Positions 18,666 through 31,022 of a DNA stretch of 64,000 nt are shown in pieces. A model generated the notes under the pieces. That model was not told where the DNA came from, did no database searches, and worked only from the letters and a program-made list of their open reading frames with translations. The stretch's first letter is position 1. Each line of letters begins with the position of its first letter. Origin of the DNA: Archangium primigenium (lineage in GTDB: Bacteria; Myxococcota; Myxococcia; Myxococcales; Myxococcaceae); assembly GCF_016904885.1 (NCBI RefSeq), contig NZ_JADWYI010000001.1:8923224-8987223 (forward strand), read 5' to 3'. The position numbers and the translations under genes are program-made.

Positions 18666-19748
18666 CTACACCTGCATCTTGAGGCGCGTCTCGTGCACCT
18701 CGGTGGGCAGCGTGGCGCGGTCCCGGTCCGCCTGGCGCATGAGCCGGAGGATGGAGGGGCCGAGCACGTCCACCTCGGTGGAGGCGAAGGCCTCCGTGCC
18801 GAAGCGGCGGATGGTCTCCGTCTGCTGCTCGAGGATGCGGGCGTCCTGCTGGAAGATGTGCAGGGCCACGGGGGTGATGAAGGGCTTGATGAGCCAGTGC
18901 GGCAGGGGCAGCCGGAAGGTCACCACGGCGTAGACGAGCGTGTCCCAGTCCTCCACGGGCGTCATGGCCGAGGTCACCATCATGTGGCTGTCCGCGCCGA
19001 GCTGGTACTCCACCTGGGCGATGGAGGGCATGAGGAAGCGGTCGAAGTGCTTGAGCACGCCGCCGCCCGGGGCCAGCAGTCGGCCCACGAGCCCCTCTGG
19101 CCGGGGCTCGCCCACGTACTCGGCCTCCACGGAGTCCGCGCCCCGGCGCACCACCACGTCGATCTCCCCGCGCTTCTTCTCCGTGCGGAACAGGCCGCCG
19201 TGGAGGAACGAGGTGTGGGGCACGTCGAGCGTGTTCTCCAGGAGCGCGTGCAGCGAGCCCTTCGCGCGCAGCACGCGGCGCACGGTGCTGTAGCCCGGCG
19301 TGTCGAGCAGCGGGAAGCGGTAGGGCTCGTGCGTGGGCTCGACGCCGGGCGTGGAGTACACCCAGACGAAGCCCTCCTGCTCGCGCGTGGCGTAGCTCAG
19401 GGCGCAGCGGCTCTTGGCCTCGGGCTCGCCGGTGAAGCCGGGCACGGCGCGGCACTGGCCCTGGGTGTCGAAGCGCCACCCGTGGTAGCCGCACTGCAAC
19501 TGCCCGCCCACCACCCGGCCGAGCGACAGGGGCACGTTGCGGTGGGGGCAGCGGTCCGCCAGGGCGCCGGGCTTGCCTTGCGCGTCGCGGAAGAGCACGA
19601 GCGGCGCGCCCTGCAGCATGCGGGCGAGCGGCTTGCGGCCCAGCTCGCGCGAGGTGCAGAGGATGAACCAGCTGTTGGGCAGGCGCACCACCGAGACCAG
19701 ACCGGACGGTGCCACCGCGCCGCGCGCTTCCTCACGAGAAGAACCCAT
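18666..19748 (-). CDS. Rieske [2Fe-2S] non-heme iron oxygenase
   Basis: 360 residues. Rieske cluster ligands are CPH (Cys67, His69) and CGYH (Cys86, His89). The catalytic mononuclear iron site is ENTLDVPHTSFLH at 171-183, with His178 and His183 as ligands and Asp175 as the electron-transfer bridge. The architecture (Rieske followed by the DVPHT.FLH motif and a long C-terminus) is that of the alpha-subunit-only oxygenases related to pheophorbide a oxygenase and vanillate demethylase. It needs an external reductase, which is not adjacent. Substrate unknown; hydroxylation or demethylation of an aromatic, sterol or other lipophilic compound would fit. It is separated by only 16 bases from the upstream His/Met-rich gene. 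Confidence 0.85.
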   Translation of the reverse strand: MGSSREEARGAVAPSGLVSVVRLPNSWFILCTSRELGRKPLARMLQGAPLVLFRDAQGKPGALADRCPHRNVPLSLGRVVGGQLQCGYHGWRFDTQGQCRAVPGFTGEPEAKSRCALSYATREQEGFVWVYSTPGVEPTHEPYRFPLLDTPGYSTVRRVLRAKGSLHALLENTLDVPHTSFLHGGLFRTEKKRGEIDVVVRRGADSVEAEYVGEPRPEGLVGRLLAPGGGVLKHFDRFLMPSIAQVEYQLGADSHMMVTSAMTPVEDWDTLVYAVVTFRLPLPHWLIKPFITPVALHIFQQDARILEQQTETIRRFGTEAFASTEVDVLGPSILRLMRQADRDRATLPTEVHETRLKMQV

Positions 19749-19764
19749 ACGGCCCCATTTAATG

Positions 19765-21099
19765 TCAGGGACGCAGGAGGGGCGCCAGTCGCACGTACAC
19801 CATGCCGCCCACCGGCGTGCGGCCGCCGTAGAAGGGCACCAGGGACTCGGGCACGAGGTTCACCGCGCCCCGCGCGCCCAGCCCCGCCTTCACGGGTCCC
19901 CAGGGGCCAAACTGGTAGACGTAGCCGAGCGCCAGGGCGCCCACGTCGAAGGTCTGGTGCGCCAGGGCCTCGGGCAGCACCAGGTCATGCCCCGTCTTGC
20001 GCACGTACTCCACCCGGCCGAAGACGGCGTGGTGGCCATCCAGGTCCACGCTGCTCTCCAGGAGCGCGGAGCTCGTGGGCGGCTCGCCGGACTCCAGGTT
20101 GCGTCCGAAGACGGCGGTGGTGGCCCAGAAGCCCTGGGTGCCCACGGGCGCGTGGTACGTGGCCGAGGCGGTGAAGCGGTTCACGGACACCTCCGGCTCC
20201 AGCGCCTCGGGGCTCGGCAGGTAGCCGTAGGACACCTGGGCGCTCACGCGCGGGGTGGGGTTGGCGGACAGGCGCACGGAGAAGGCGTCCGGGGCGCGCA
20301 GGTCCAGGTCATAGCGGTTCTCGTCGGGCTCGCGGCCGTTGAACGCGGAGACCTCCAGCTTGGCGAGCGGCGTGACGACGCCCACGGTCACCACTCCAAA
20401 GGAGATGTGGGTCGAGTCCTGCCAGTGGTGGCCCAGCACGGCGAGGGGGTCGAACCGGGCGGAGACGCGGTGGGGGAAGGCCACGGGGCCCAGGGCGGGC
20501 TCGCCCGCGGGGGCCACGTAGAGCATCAGGCCCCAGGTGTCGGAGAAATAGTGCGTGTAGCTGGCGGCCAGCTCCATGAACAGGTCATGCGGGTGCTGGC
20601 GGTCGCGCAGGGGCTCGCCCCGGTAGGACTCCCCCGTCTGGAGCAGCAGCGGGTAGCCCCCGTTGGCGCCCGCGGTGAGGGGATCCGGGCTGAGCATGAG
20701 GCTGAGCACGAGCTGTCCCGAGGACCCCTCCCGCTCGGCCATGAGCATCGCCCAGCCCAGGGCCTCGAGCGCCCGCGCGCCCCGGGGCCCGCCCTGGACG
20801 TCGTAGCCGCCGAAGAGCAGACCCTGGAACATGAGGCCCCAATCGCCCACCTGGCCGTGGATCATGGCGGGAGGAAAGAGGTCCGGCTGCCAGGAGGTGC
20901 CCGAGCCCCGGCGCATCAGGGGAATGTCGCGCAGGGAGCGCACCTCGGTCTCCGCGTGGCCCATGTGCGCCGCGTGGTCCATGTCCGCCATGGACTCGCC
21001 CTGCGCCATGTGCCCGGCGTGCTCCGAGTCCGATGCGGGGGATTGAGCCTGGGCGGACAGCCCCAGGCACAGACCAAGGACCACGGGAGGAAGGCGCAT
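19765..21099 (-). CDS. Exported His/Met-rich protein, putative metal-resistance partner of the P-type ATPase
   Basis: 444 residues. The ATG at 21099 opens a Sec signal (MRLPPVVLGLCLGLSAQAQS). The first 40 mature residues are packed with His and Met (HAGHM, ADMDHAAHMGHAE), a metal-binding composition seen in periplasmic copper and silver proteins. The rest is beta-rich with aromatic strand ends (SYTHYFSDTWGLMLYVA, YGYLPSPEAL) and closes with VYVRLAPLLRP, so an outer-membrane beta-barrel is likely. It starts 74 bases downstream of the heavy-metal ATPase on the same strand, suggesting a shared operon for copper or silver handling. No named family was recognised; the metal role is inferred from composition and neighbour. 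Confidence 0.6.
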   Translation of the reverse strand: MRLPPVVLGLCLGLSAQAQSPASDSEHAGHMAQGESMADMDHAAHMGHAETEVRSLRDIPLMRRGSGTSWQPDLFPPAMIHGQVGDWGLMFQGLLFGGYDVQGGPRGARALEALGWAMLMAEREGSSGQLVLSLMLSPDPLTAGANGGYPLLLQTGESYRGEPLRDRQHPHDLFMELAASYTHYFSDTWGLMLYVAPAGEPALGPVAFPHRVSARFDPLAVLGHHWQDSTHISFGVVTVGVVTPLAKLEVSAFNGREPDENRYDLDLRAPDAFSVRLSANPTPRVSAQVSYGYLPSPEALEPEVSVNRFTASATYHAPVGTQGFWATTAVFGRNLESGEPPTSSALLESSVDLDGHHAVFGRVEYVRKTGHDLVLPEALAHQTFDVGALALGYVYQFGPWGPVKAGLGARGAVNLVPESLVPFYGGRTPVGGMVYVRLAPLLRP

Positions 21100-21173
21100 G
21101 GTCCACCCACTGTCCCGGGGCCGGGCCCGCACCTCAAGCGAGGCGCGTCCGCCCTGCTCTGCGCAAAACAGAC

Positions 21174-23534
<2,361 letters not shown>

Positions 23535-23633
23535 GCGGGACCTATAACGTCGAAGGGCTCGCGTTCCCAGGCGTCGGGTGGCATACCCCGGCGCGGGAGG
23601 GTGTGCCGCATCCGCCCCCCAAAAGGCGCCGTC

Positions 23634-25109
23634 ATGACAACGAAGTTCGGGACTGATTTGACGACCGGGAGCATCCCCCGGCACATCGTGACGTTCTCCC
23701 TGCCGATGCTCCTGGGCAGCCTGGTCCAGACGGCCTCCAGCTTCGTCAACGCCATCTGGGTGGGCCGGTTCCTCGGCACGAGCGCGCTGGCCGCCGTCAC
23801 GGTGAGCTTCCCCTTCATCTTCATCCTCTTCGGCATTGGCATGGGGATGACGCTGGCGACCAACATCCTCGTGTCCCAGAACTATGGCGCCCGGCGCTTC
23901 GAGGAATTGCGGCGCGTGGTGGACAGCACCACGGTGCTCGTGATCGGGCTGGGGCTCGTGCTCACGGTACTCGGCGAGGTCCTCGCGCCCTCCATCCTGC
24001 GCGCCATGGACACGCCGGCCGAGGTCTTCCCCGCCGCGACGAGCTACCTGCGCATCTTCCTGCTCTCCATGCCGTTCAGCTTCGCCATGCTCGCGCTGCG
24101 CAGCCTGTACCAGGGCGTGGGGGACTCGAAGACGCCCCTGTACTTCCAGTTCGCGGGCGTGGCGCTCATCACCGTGCTGGATCCGGTGCTCATCTTCGGC
24201 TGGCTGGGGCTGCCCCGGCTGGGACTCGATGGCACGGCCTGGGCCACGCTCATCTCCCAGGCGTTGGTGTTCCTGGCCGCCATGGTCTACGTGCACAAGG
24301 CCAAGGCGCCCATCGCCCCGGGCTGGCCGGTCCTGCGGGGGCTCCGGCCCATGCTCCAGAAGACCGTGCGCATCGGCGCGCCCGCATCCGTCCAACAGAG
24401 CCTCGTGTCCATTGGCATGCTGCTGGTGACGGGCGTGGTGAATGGCTTTGGCGAGGTGGCCACGGCGGCGTATGGCGCGGCCTCGCGCATCGATCAGATC
24501 GCCTTCTTGCCCGCCATCAACTTCGGCATGGCCATCTCCACGCTCGCCGGACAGAACATCGGGGCGGGCCACGAGTCGCGGGTCCGGCAGATCTTCAAGA
24601 CGGGGTGTCTGTTCAGCGGCGCCATCACGATCGTCATCTCCGCGGTGGCCGTGCTGTTTCCGGAGGCCCTGCTGCGCATCTTCGTCACGGACCCGGTCGT
24701 CATCGAGCTGGGCACGTCGTACCTGCACATCGTCGGGGCCTGTTATGTCGTCTTCGGGCTCATGTTCGTGAGCAACGGCATCATCAACGGCGCGGGCGAC
24801 ACGATCGTCACCACGGTCATGTCGCTCGTGTCCCTGTGGATGGTGCGCGTGCCGGTGGCCTATCTGCTGTCGCGCCAGATGCACAGCGTCAAGGGCATCT
24901 GGTACGCCATCGCCCTGAGCTTCTTCGTCTCGCTGACGGCCAGCATGGCCTATTACTTCTCCGGGCGATGGAAGCGGGCGTTGAACAAGAAGAAGGGCGA
25001 GCCCGAGGTGGCGCCCGCCGAGCCCCAGATCTCTCCGGCGGATCCCCTGGCGGCCCCAGTCGAGCCCGAGGTCGCCAAGGTCAGCCCCCCGAGGGCCGAG
25101 AAGGACTAG
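23634..25109 (+). CDS. MATE-family multidrug efflux transporter
   Basis: 491 residues with about twelve membrane helices in two MatE repeats; the family opening '[36 protein letters not shown]' is clear, and the second repeat starts near 245 ([18 protein letters not shown]). MATE proteins export cationic drugs or metabolites by Na+ or H+ antiport at the inner membrane. The C-terminal 45 residues are a hydrophilic Glu/Pro/Ala tail, presumably cytoplasmic and unusual for the family. AAAAGG precedes the ATG. It is divergent from the metal ATPase, and its stop codon TAG shares a CTAG with the convergent vWA gene. Confidence 0.88.
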   Translation: MTTKFGTDLTTGSIPRHIVTFSLPMLLGSLVQTASSFVNAIWVGRFLGTSALAAVTVSFPFIFILFGIGMGMTLATNILVSQNYGARRFEELRRVVDSTTVLVIGLGLVLTVLGEVLAPSILRAMDTPAEVFPAATSYLRIFLLSMPFSFAMLALRSLYQGVGDSKTPLYFQFAGVALITVLDPVLIFGWLGLPRLGLDGTAWATLISQALVFLAAMVYVHKAKAPIAPGWPVLRGLRPMLQKTVRIGAPASVQQSLVSIGMLLVTGVVNGFGEVATAAYGAASRIDQIAFLPAINFGMAISTLAGQNIGAGHESRVRQIFKTGCLFSGAITIVISAVAVLFPEALLRIFVTDPVVIELGTSYLHIVGACYVVFGLMFVSNGIINGAGDTIVTTVMSLVSLWMVRVPVAYLLSRQMHSVKGIWYAIALSFFVSLTASMAYYFSGRWKRALNKKKGEPEVAPAEPQISPADPLAAPVEPEVAKVSPPRAEKD

Positions 25110-26548
25110 GTCTCCGAGGGCTTGAGCAGCGCCGTCAGCTTGCGCGCCAGCTCCGCCTCGGCGCGCAGGGGCGCGTCGTCCAGCTGCTCCGCCGCCTTGG
25201 CCAGGGATTGCGCCGTTCGCTCCGCCAGGGCGTGCGCCCCCACCTTGTCGCCCCCGTGCCACTTCTCGCACGCCACCTGCGCGCCGAGGATGAAGTTGGT
25301 CAGGGCGACCGTCTTGCGCACCGGCTCCTGCGAGTACCAGGACGCCTCGGCCGTGAGCGGCTCGCTCCCCTCGTAGCGCGCCGTCAACAGGGTGGCGGAC
25401 GGCTCGCCCGCCGTGGACTGGAACGACAGCGCGCTGGCGGCCAGGGATTGACCGGGCGGCACCGCCTCGCCCACGCGGGACAGCCGCGCGAGGACGGCGC
25501 CCCGGTTGCGGGACAGGAACACCGAGGACACGGTCATGCCCGCCCGGGCATCACCCGGCTTCACCCCGGGCAGGCCATACACCGCCTCGATCCGGTAGCC
25601 CTCGGCGGGGGTGAGCTCCATCTTCAAGTCATACGCGATGGGCGTCACCAGGTAGTCGAAGTCCTGATCGAAGACGGAGCGCGTGCGCTCGGCATCGCTC
25701 AAATAGAAGGAGTTGGCGCCCCGCACGGAGGAGATCTGGGCCACGAACTCCTGGTTGAAGGCGATGTTCACGCCGAAGACGGTCAGATCCTGGCCCCGCT
25801 GGGACTGCTCGCGAACCAGGCGCATGAACTCGCCCTCCCCCGTCGGTCCCACGTTGGGCATGGCATCGGTGAACAGGAACAGGCGGCGGGCCCGCGCGGC
25901 GTCTGGCGGACGCGAGGACAGCTGGGCATAGCCCTTCTGGAGCCCACACTCGATGCAGGTCGAGCCCCGGACCTCGAGGGTGTCGATGGCGCGCAGCAAG
26001 GCGGCGCGGTCCGACAGGGCGGTCTGCGGGACGAGCGTCTCGGCCACATCGTCGAAGGTGATCAGGGAAAAGGTGTCGCGCTCGTCCAGCTTGCCCACCA
26101 GGCGGCGCGCGGCCTCCTTCACCGCAGTCATGGGCTCGCCCATCATGGAGCCCGAGCGGTCGATGACGAGCGCCACGTCGAGCGGCTTGCGCCGGAAGGT
26201 GGCGGGGTCCACATTGGAGGAGAAACCCACCTGCACGAACACCTCCTGGCGGTCCGTGTCGAGGGCGGTGGCGATCCCCGTGGCCGTGCGCAGACACAAC
26301 ACCTGCTCACAGGGCGGCCCCTCCAGGGGCAGGTCATGCTCGGAGAACAGCCCCTCGGCGAGGAAGTCGTCGGGGTGGGGCACCTGGCCCTCGGCGATCT
26401 TCCGCCGCGCCAGCGCCATGTCCTGAGCCCCGCCGGGCGTGGCGCCAAACCCGCCTCCGATGTCCGAGGGGAACCCTTCCGGACTCGGGCCGCTACAACC
26501 CACCCACAGCAAGGCCAGACAACCCACGGCCAGGAATCGTCGCATCAT
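25106..26548 (-). CDS. vWA-domain lipoprotein
   Basis: 480 residues from ATG-ATG at 26548, with GGGAGC just upstream and an immediate lipoprotein signal ([18 protein letters not shown], Cys18). Residues about 122-300 are a von Willebrand A domain with an intact MIDAS: DRSGSM near 129, the Thr/Asp sites in 'LITFDDVA' and 'FLFTDAMPN'. The tail is a beta-rich C-terminal region typical of YfbK-type vWA proteins. Such proteins bind metal-dependent ligands; function here is unknown. A Cys pair (CIECG) sits in the vWA domain. A sigma-54-like element lies upstream. Confidence 0.75.
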   Translation of the reverse strand: MMRRFLAVGCLALLWVGCSGPSPEGFPSDIGGGFGATPGGAQDMALARRKIAEGQVPHPDDFLAEGLFSEHDLPLEGPPCEQVLCLRTATGIATALDTDRQEVFVQVGFSSNVDPATFRRKPLDVALVIDRSGSMMGEPMTAVKEAARRLVGKLDERDTFSLITFDDVAETLVPQTALSDRAALLRAIDTLEVRGSTCIECGLQKGYAQLSSRPPDAARARRLFLFTDAMPNVGPTGEGEFMRLVREQSQRGQDLTVFGVNIAFNQEFVAQISSVRGANSFYLSDAERTRSVFDQDFDYLVTPIAYDLKMELTPAEGYRIEAVYGLPGVKPGDARAGMTVSSVFLSRNRGAVLARLSRVGEAVPPGQSLAASALSFQSTAGEPSATLLTARYEGSEPLTAEASWYSQEPVRKTVALTNFILGAQVACEKWHGGDKVGAHALAERTAQSLAKAAEQLDDAPLRAEAELARKLTALLKPSET

Positions 26549-26584
26549 GTCGTTGCTCCCGAGGAGAGGGGGACTCCCCGCCAG

Positions 26585-26600
26585 AGCAAGATGTGTTCCC
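26585..26600 (-). promoter_or_regulatory. Sigma-54-type promoter candidate for the vWA lipoprotein gene
   Basis: On the minus strand GGGAACACATCTTGCT gives GG-N10-GC with a perfect TTGCT -12 half; the -24 half is GGGAAC against TGGCAC. It would start transcription about 25 bases before the ATG at 26548, a normal leader length. No enhancer site was identified. Confidence 0.38.
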
Positions 26601-26704
26601 AACCGGGAGGGCCCGGGACGCTCCGAGGAGAGACGCCCGGTGAATGCCCCCGCGCCTCCGCCAATCCCTGACAGGAATGTCGTGGAGGGCGGGACGCCCG
26701 GGGC

Positions 26705-28102
26705 TCAGAACAGCCGGTTGAGGCCGTTGAGCGCCGCCACGCGATAGGCCTCGGCCATGGTGGGGTAGTTGAAGGTGGTGTTGATGAAGTAGTCGATGCT
26801 GTTGCCCGGGCCCTCCTGCGACATGATGGCCTGGCCGATGTGGATGATCTCCGAGGCGTTGTCCCCGAAGCAGTGCAGCCCGAGGATCTCCCGCGTGTCC
26901 CGGTGGAAGAGCATCTTGAGCATGCCCACCGTGCGGCCGGTGATCTGCGCGCGCGCCAGGCTCTTGAAGAAGGCGTGGCCGACTTCATACGGCACGCCCT
27001 GGCGCGTCAATTCCTGCTCGGTGCGGCCCAGGCTGCTGATCTCCGGGCTCGTGTAGATGCCGCTGGGGATGTCCTTGACGAGCTTGTGCTCCAGCCGGCC
27101 CTCGACGATGTGCGTGGCGGCGAAGCGGCCCTGGTCATAGGACGCGCTCGCGAGCGAGGGATTGCCCACCACGTCGCCCACCGCGTAGATGTGGGGCACC
27201 ACCGTCTGGTAGGCGTCGTTCACCTGGATGTTGCCGCGCGAGTCCGTCTGGATGCCCAGCGCCTGCAGGCCGATGTCCTGGGTGTTGCCCGTGCGCCCGT
27301 TGGCCCACAGGAAGATGTCCGCGCGCAGGCGCTTGCCGCTCTTGAGGTGCAGCACCACCCCGTCGTCGCTCGTCTCCACGCGCTCCATCTGCTCCTGGTG
27401 GCGGATGAGCACGCCCTGCTCGCGCAGGTGGTAGCTGAGCGCGTCGGAGATCTCATCGTCCAGGAAGGACAGGAGCCGCTCGCGCGTGTTCACCAGGTCC
27501 ACCTTCACGCCCAGCATGCGGAACATGGAGGCGTACTCGCAGCCGATGACGCCCGCGCCGTAGATGATCATCGTCATCGGCGTGTCGCGCAGGTTGAAGA
27601 TGGTGTCCGAGTCGAAGATGCGCGGGTGCTGGAAGTCCAGGTCCGGCGGGTGGTAGGGCCGCGAGCCCGTGGCCAGCACGACGGACTTGGCGGACAGCTG
27701 CTCGCTGGCGCCCCGCGGCTCGCTCACCTCCAGGGTGTTGGCGTCCAGGAAGCGCGCCCGGCCCACCACCAGCTCCACCCGGTTGCGCTCATAGAAGGTG
27801 GTGCGCAGCTGCACCTGGCGCGACACCACCGAGGTGGCGCTGCGCATCATGTCCTTGAACTTCCAGCGGTGGGCCAGCTCGACCCGCAGGTCCGGGTGAT
27901 CGATCTGCACGTCCACCAGCCGCTGGATGGCGTGGCGCAGCGCCTTGGACGGAATGGTGGCGGTGTGGGTGCAGGCGCCGCCCACCAGGGGCTGTTGCTC
28001 CACCACGCAGACCCGCTTGCCGGACTTGGCCGCCTTCATGGCCGCCCCCTCGCCGCCCGGACCGGAACCAATCACCACGATGTCGAAATGCCGCACGCTC
28101 AT
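26705..28102 (-). CDS. sthA: Soluble pyridine nucleotide transhydrogenase
   Basis: 465 residues, one fewer than E. coli SthA, with the same end ([11 protein letters not shown]). FAD-binding [13 protein letters not shown] is at the N-terminus; [17 protein letters not shown] has the single-Cys version of the flavoprotein motif, so the redox disulfide of lipoamide dehydrogenase is absent, as in SthA. NAD(P) binding is at '[15 protein letters not shown]' and the second FAD motif at 'IYAVGDVVG'. It equilibrates NADPH and NADH, usually draining excess NADPH, in the cytoplasm as a soluble oligomer. The ATG at 28102 was preferred to one six codons upstream on homology and because GGAG precedes it. 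Confidence 0.92.
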   Translation of the reverse strand: MSVRHFDIVVIGSGPGGEGAAMKAAKSGKRVCVVEQQPLVGGACTHTATIPSKALRHAIQRLVDVQIDHPDLRVELAHRWKFKDMMRSATSVVSRQVQLRTTFYERNRVELVVGRARFLDANTLEVSEPRGASEQLSAKSVVLATGSRPYHPPDLDFQHPRIFDSDTIFNLRDTPMTMIIYGAGVIGCEYASMFRMLGVKVDLVNTRERLLSFLDDEISDALSYHLREQGVLIRHQEQMERVETSDDGVVLHLKSGKRLRADIFLWANGRTGNTQDIGLQALGIQTDSRGNIQVNDAYQTVVPHIYAVGDVVGNPSLASASYDQGRFAATHIVEGRLEHKLVKDIPSGIYTSPEISSLGRTEQELTRQGVPYEVGHAFFKSLARAQITGRTVGMLKMLFHRDTREILGLHCFGDNASEIIHIGQAIMSQEGPGNSIDYFINTTFNYPTMAEAYRVAALNGLNRLF

Positions 28103-28121
28103 GGGCCGATACTTCTCCACC

Positions 28122-28135
28122 CCCGAGAACTCGGG
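28122..28135. promoter_or_regulatory. Inverted repeat CCCGAG-AA-CTCGGG in the sthA divergent promoter region
   Basis: A perfect 6-base dyad with a 2-base centre, 20 bases upstream of sthA's start and about 52 bases upstream of the divergent metallo-hydrolase gene. Its position between two divergent starts makes it a candidate operator for both. Confidence 0.4.
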
Positions 28136-28187
28136 AAGAAATCATTTCTCGCCTGCTAGCGTAGGCAACCCAACCGAGAGGTCCCTC

Positions 28188-29123
28188 ATGCCGCCGCGCT
28201 TCAAGAACCTGGATGGCACCGGTCCCCATCCCCTGAGCAACGTCTTCAAATGGGCCGTGGGCGACAAGCTGGCGGGCAAGCGTCGCCAGAGTCCGGCCAC
28301 CTGCGTCATGCGTCGGGTGGAGCCCGACCTGGCCGTCCTGGCGGTGCCACCCGCGCCGGGAGAGGGCGCCCGCCTCACGTGGCTCGGCCACGCGAGCTGG
28401 CTCGTGCAGCTCGACGGCGTGTCCCTGCTCATCGACCCGGTGCTCGGCGACACGATTCCCGGCTTCATCCGGCGCAACACCCCGCCCGGGGTTCCGGTGA
28501 GCGGGCTGCCGCGCATCACCGCCAGCCTGGTGTCCCACAACCACTTCGACCACCTGGACCTGCCCACGCTGCGCCAGGTGGGGGCCCCCATCGTGGGGGG
28601 CCTGGGCCTCGCGCGCTACTTCCAGCGCGCGCGGCTGCCCGTCACCGAGCTGGACTGGTGGGGCTCCACCCGGGTGGGGCCCGTGACGGTGCATTTCGTG
28701 CCCGCGCAGCACTGGAGCCGCCGCGGCGTGAACGACGCCAACGAGACGCTCTGGGGCGGCTTCGTGGTGGAGGGCACGAGCGCCCGCGTCTACCACTCGG
28801 GGGACACCGCCTACTTCGAGGGCTTCCAGGAGATCGGTCGGCGCTTTCCGGCGCTGGACGCGGCGCTGCTGCCCATCGGGGCGTATGACCCGGAGTGGTT
28901 CATGTCCCGGCAGCACATGAACCCCGAGGAGGCGGTGAGGGCCTTCGTGGACCTGGGAGCGCGGCGCTTCCTCGCCATGCACTGGGGCACCTTCAAGCTC
29001 ACCGACGAGCCCCTGGACGAGCCGCCCCAGCGGCTGGACGCGGAGTGGAAGCGCCGGGCCCTGCCCTCCGAGCCCCTGCACGTGCTCGCCGTGGGCGAGA
29101 GTCTGGGCGTGCGCCAGGGTTGA
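28188..29123 (+). CDS. Metallo-beta-lactamase-fold hydrolase (UlaG/NAPE-PLD-like)
   Basis: 311 residues; ATG at 28188 with GAGAGG upstream. The family pattern is clear: 'TWLGHASWLVQLDGVSLLIDPVL' (residues about 65-85), the canonical metal motif SHNHFDHLD near 117-125, 'PAQHWSRRG' (second His), 'YHSGDTAYFEGF' (bridging Asp) and a final 'MHWGTFKL' His. The long N-terminal extension and 'HWSRRGVNDANETLWGGFVV' are typical of NAPE-phospholipase-D-like members that act on N-acyl phosphatidylethanolamine, though related bacterial proteins have other lipid or phosphoester substrates. It diverges from sthA. Confidence 0.8.
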   Translation: MPPRFKNLDGTGPHPLSNVFKWAVGDKLAGKRRQSPATCVMRRVEPDLAVLAVPPAPGEGARLTWLGHASWLVQLDGVSLLIDPVLGDTIPGFIRRNTPPGVPVSGLPRITASLVSHNHFDHLDLPTLRQVGAPIVGGLGLARYFQRARLPVTELDWWGSTRVGPVTVHFVPAQHWSRRGVNDANETLWGGFVVEGTSARVYHSGDTAYFEGFQEIGRRFPALDAALLPIGAYDPEWFMSRQHMNPEEAVRAFVDLGARRFLAMHWGTFKLTDEPLDEPPQRLDAEWKRRALPSEPLHVLAVGESLGVRQG

Positions 29124-29173
29124 GCCGGACGGCCGGGTGTGGTCAACAGACGGCCTTGACCCCAGGCCCGCCC

Positions 29174-30934
29174 ATGCTCCTGCCCACCCTGCTCGCCCTG
29201 ACCCTGCACCAGGCCCCCCTCACCACCGCCTCCGAGACGAGCGGCTGGACGCGCACCGGCCGCTACGCCGAGGTGGAGGCCCTGTGCCGGGCCTTCCCCA
29301 AGCGCTACCCGGGCAAGGTGCGCTGTGACACCTTCGGCACCACGCCCGAGGGTCGGCCCCTGCTCGCGCTCGTGGCGAGCGCGGACGGCACCCTCACCCC
29401 CGCCGCCGCGGCGAAGAAGCAGCGCCCCGTGGTGTTCTTCCAGGGCGGCATCCACGCCGGGGAGATCGACGGCAAGGACGCGGGCTTCTGGCTCTTGCGC
29501 GACCTGCTCGACGGCAAGGCCCTGCCGGGCACGCTCCAGGCGGTGACCACGGTCTTCGTGCCGGTGTTCAACGTGGACGGGCACGAGCGCTTCGGCCCCA
29601 ACAACCGCCCCAACCAGGTGGGCCCCGAGCAGATGGGCTGGCGCACCACCGGACAGAACTACAACCTCAACCGCGACTACGTGAAGGCGGACGCCCCGGA
29701 GATGGTGTCCATGCTCACGCTCCTGCACACGTGGGATCCGCTCGTCCTCATCGACCTGCACGTCACCGACGGGGCCCAGTTCGAGCACGACGTGAGCGTG
29801 CAGATGGAGCCCCAGAAGACGGGCCCCGAGCCGCTGCGACGCGCCGGGGAGAAGATGGTCGCGGAGCTGCTCCAGGGGCTCGAGGCCCGGGGGCACCTGC
29901 CCCTGCCCTTCTACCCCGCGTTCGAGGAGTGGGACGACCCGACCTCCGGGGTGAGCTACGGCGTGTCCCCGCCGCGCTTCAGCCACCCGTACTGGCTGGT
30001 GAACCGGCGCTACGGCGTGCTGGTGGAGACGCACTCCTGGAAGCCCTACGCCCACCGCGTGGCCACCACGCGCCACGTGCTCGAGGGCCTGCTCACCCTG
30101 TTCGCCCGGGACGGCCAGGCCCTGATGAAGGCGCGCGCCCAGGTGGACGCCGAGGCCGAATCCGGCCAGGTGCGCGAAGTGGTGCTCGCCTGGGAAAACA
30201 CGAAGGCCAGTCACCCCATCGCCTTCCGGGGTTATGCCTACGAGCGCTCCAAGTCCGACCTCACCCAATTGCCGTGGATTCGCTACGACCCGTCCAAACC
30301 CCAGGTCTGGACCATTCCCTACTTCGAGGAGATCCGCCCCGCGCGCACCGCCACCCTGCCCCGGGGCGGCTACCTGGTGCCCCCGGCGCATGCCGCCTGG
30401 GTGGCCCCCAAGCTCGCCGCGCATGGCCTCGCCTTCCAGCGGCTCGGCCAGGCCCGGCCGCCCACGGACGTGGAGGTGTTCCGCGCCACCGCCACCGCGC
30501 TGCGGCAGGACTCCGTCGAGGGCCACCAGGGCCTCACCGTCCAGGGCGGGTGGACGCACGAGACCTGGCCCCTGCCCGAGGGCACGCTCTACGTGCCCGC
30601 CGCCCAGAAGAGCGCGCCCCTCGTGGCCCACCTGCTGGAGCCCCAAGGACCGGACTCGCTCGTGTCCTGGGGCTTCTTCAACAACCACTTCGAGACCAAG
30701 GAGTACATCGAGGAGTACGTGGTGGAGCCCTTCGCCCGGGAAGTGCTGGCGCGCGACCCCGCCGTGAAGGCCGCCTGGGAGGAGCGCCTGAAGGACCCCA
30801 CCTTCGCCGGGGACCCCAAGGCCCGCCTGCGCTTCTTCGCCGAGCGGCACCCGGCCCGGGACACCCACTTCAACCTCTACCCCGTGTTCCGCGTGGACAC
30901 GGCGCCGCCGGGCCTGAAACCGGTACGCCGATGA
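29174..30934 (+). CDS. Secreted M14-family metallocarboxypeptidase-like protein
   Basis: 586 residues with a short Sec signal (MLLPTLLALTLHQAPL). The zinc site of M14 peptidases is intact: HAGE (His94, Glu97) in 'GGIHAGEIDG', His196 in 'IDLHVTDG', and the catalytic Glu285 in 'VETHSWKPYAHR'. NYNLNRDY near 160 is the substrate-binding segment. A long C-terminal region after about 400 is not typical of classical carboxypeptidases but matches the large bacterial M14 group. It would cleave peptides or peptidoglycan stem peptides outside the cytoplasm, which suits a predatory lifestyle. It lies 50 bases after the metallo-hydrolase on the same strand. Confidence 0.82.
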   Translation: MLLPTLLALTLHQAPLTTASETSGWTRTGRYAEVEALCRAFPKRYPGKVRCDTFGTTPEGRPLLALVASADGTLTPAAAAKKQRPVVFFQGGIHAGEIDGKDAGFWLLRDLLDGKALPGTLQAVTTVFVPVFNVDGHERFGPNNRPNQVGPEQMGWRTTGQNYNLNRDYVKADAPEMVSMLTLLHTWDPLVLIDLHVTDGAQFEHDVSVQMEPQKTGPEPLRRAGEKMVAELLQGLEARGHLPLPFYPAFEEWDDPTSGVSYGVSPPRFSHPYWLVNRRYGVLVETHSWKPYAHRVATTRHVLEGLLTLFARDGQALMKARAQVDAEAESGQVREVVLAWENTKASHPIAFRGYAYERSKSDLTQLPWIRYDPSKPQVWTIPYFEEIRPARTATLPRGGYLVPPAHAAWVAPKLAAHGLAFQRLGQARPPTDVEVFRATATALRQDSVEGHQGLTVQGGWTHETWPLPEGTLYVPAAQKSAPLVAHLLEPQGPDSLVSWGFFNNHFETKEYIEEYVVEPFAREVLARDPAVKAAWEERLKDPTFAGDPKARLRFFAERHPARDTHFNLYPVFRVDTAPPGLKPVRR

Positions 30935-31022
30935 AGCTCCGGACTTCCGGGCTCCCCTCGACGGTTCGCGCTCCGACTGGGAGAATGGACTTGTCGAGCA
31001 GGTGGGCCGCCCCCGGAGGATG

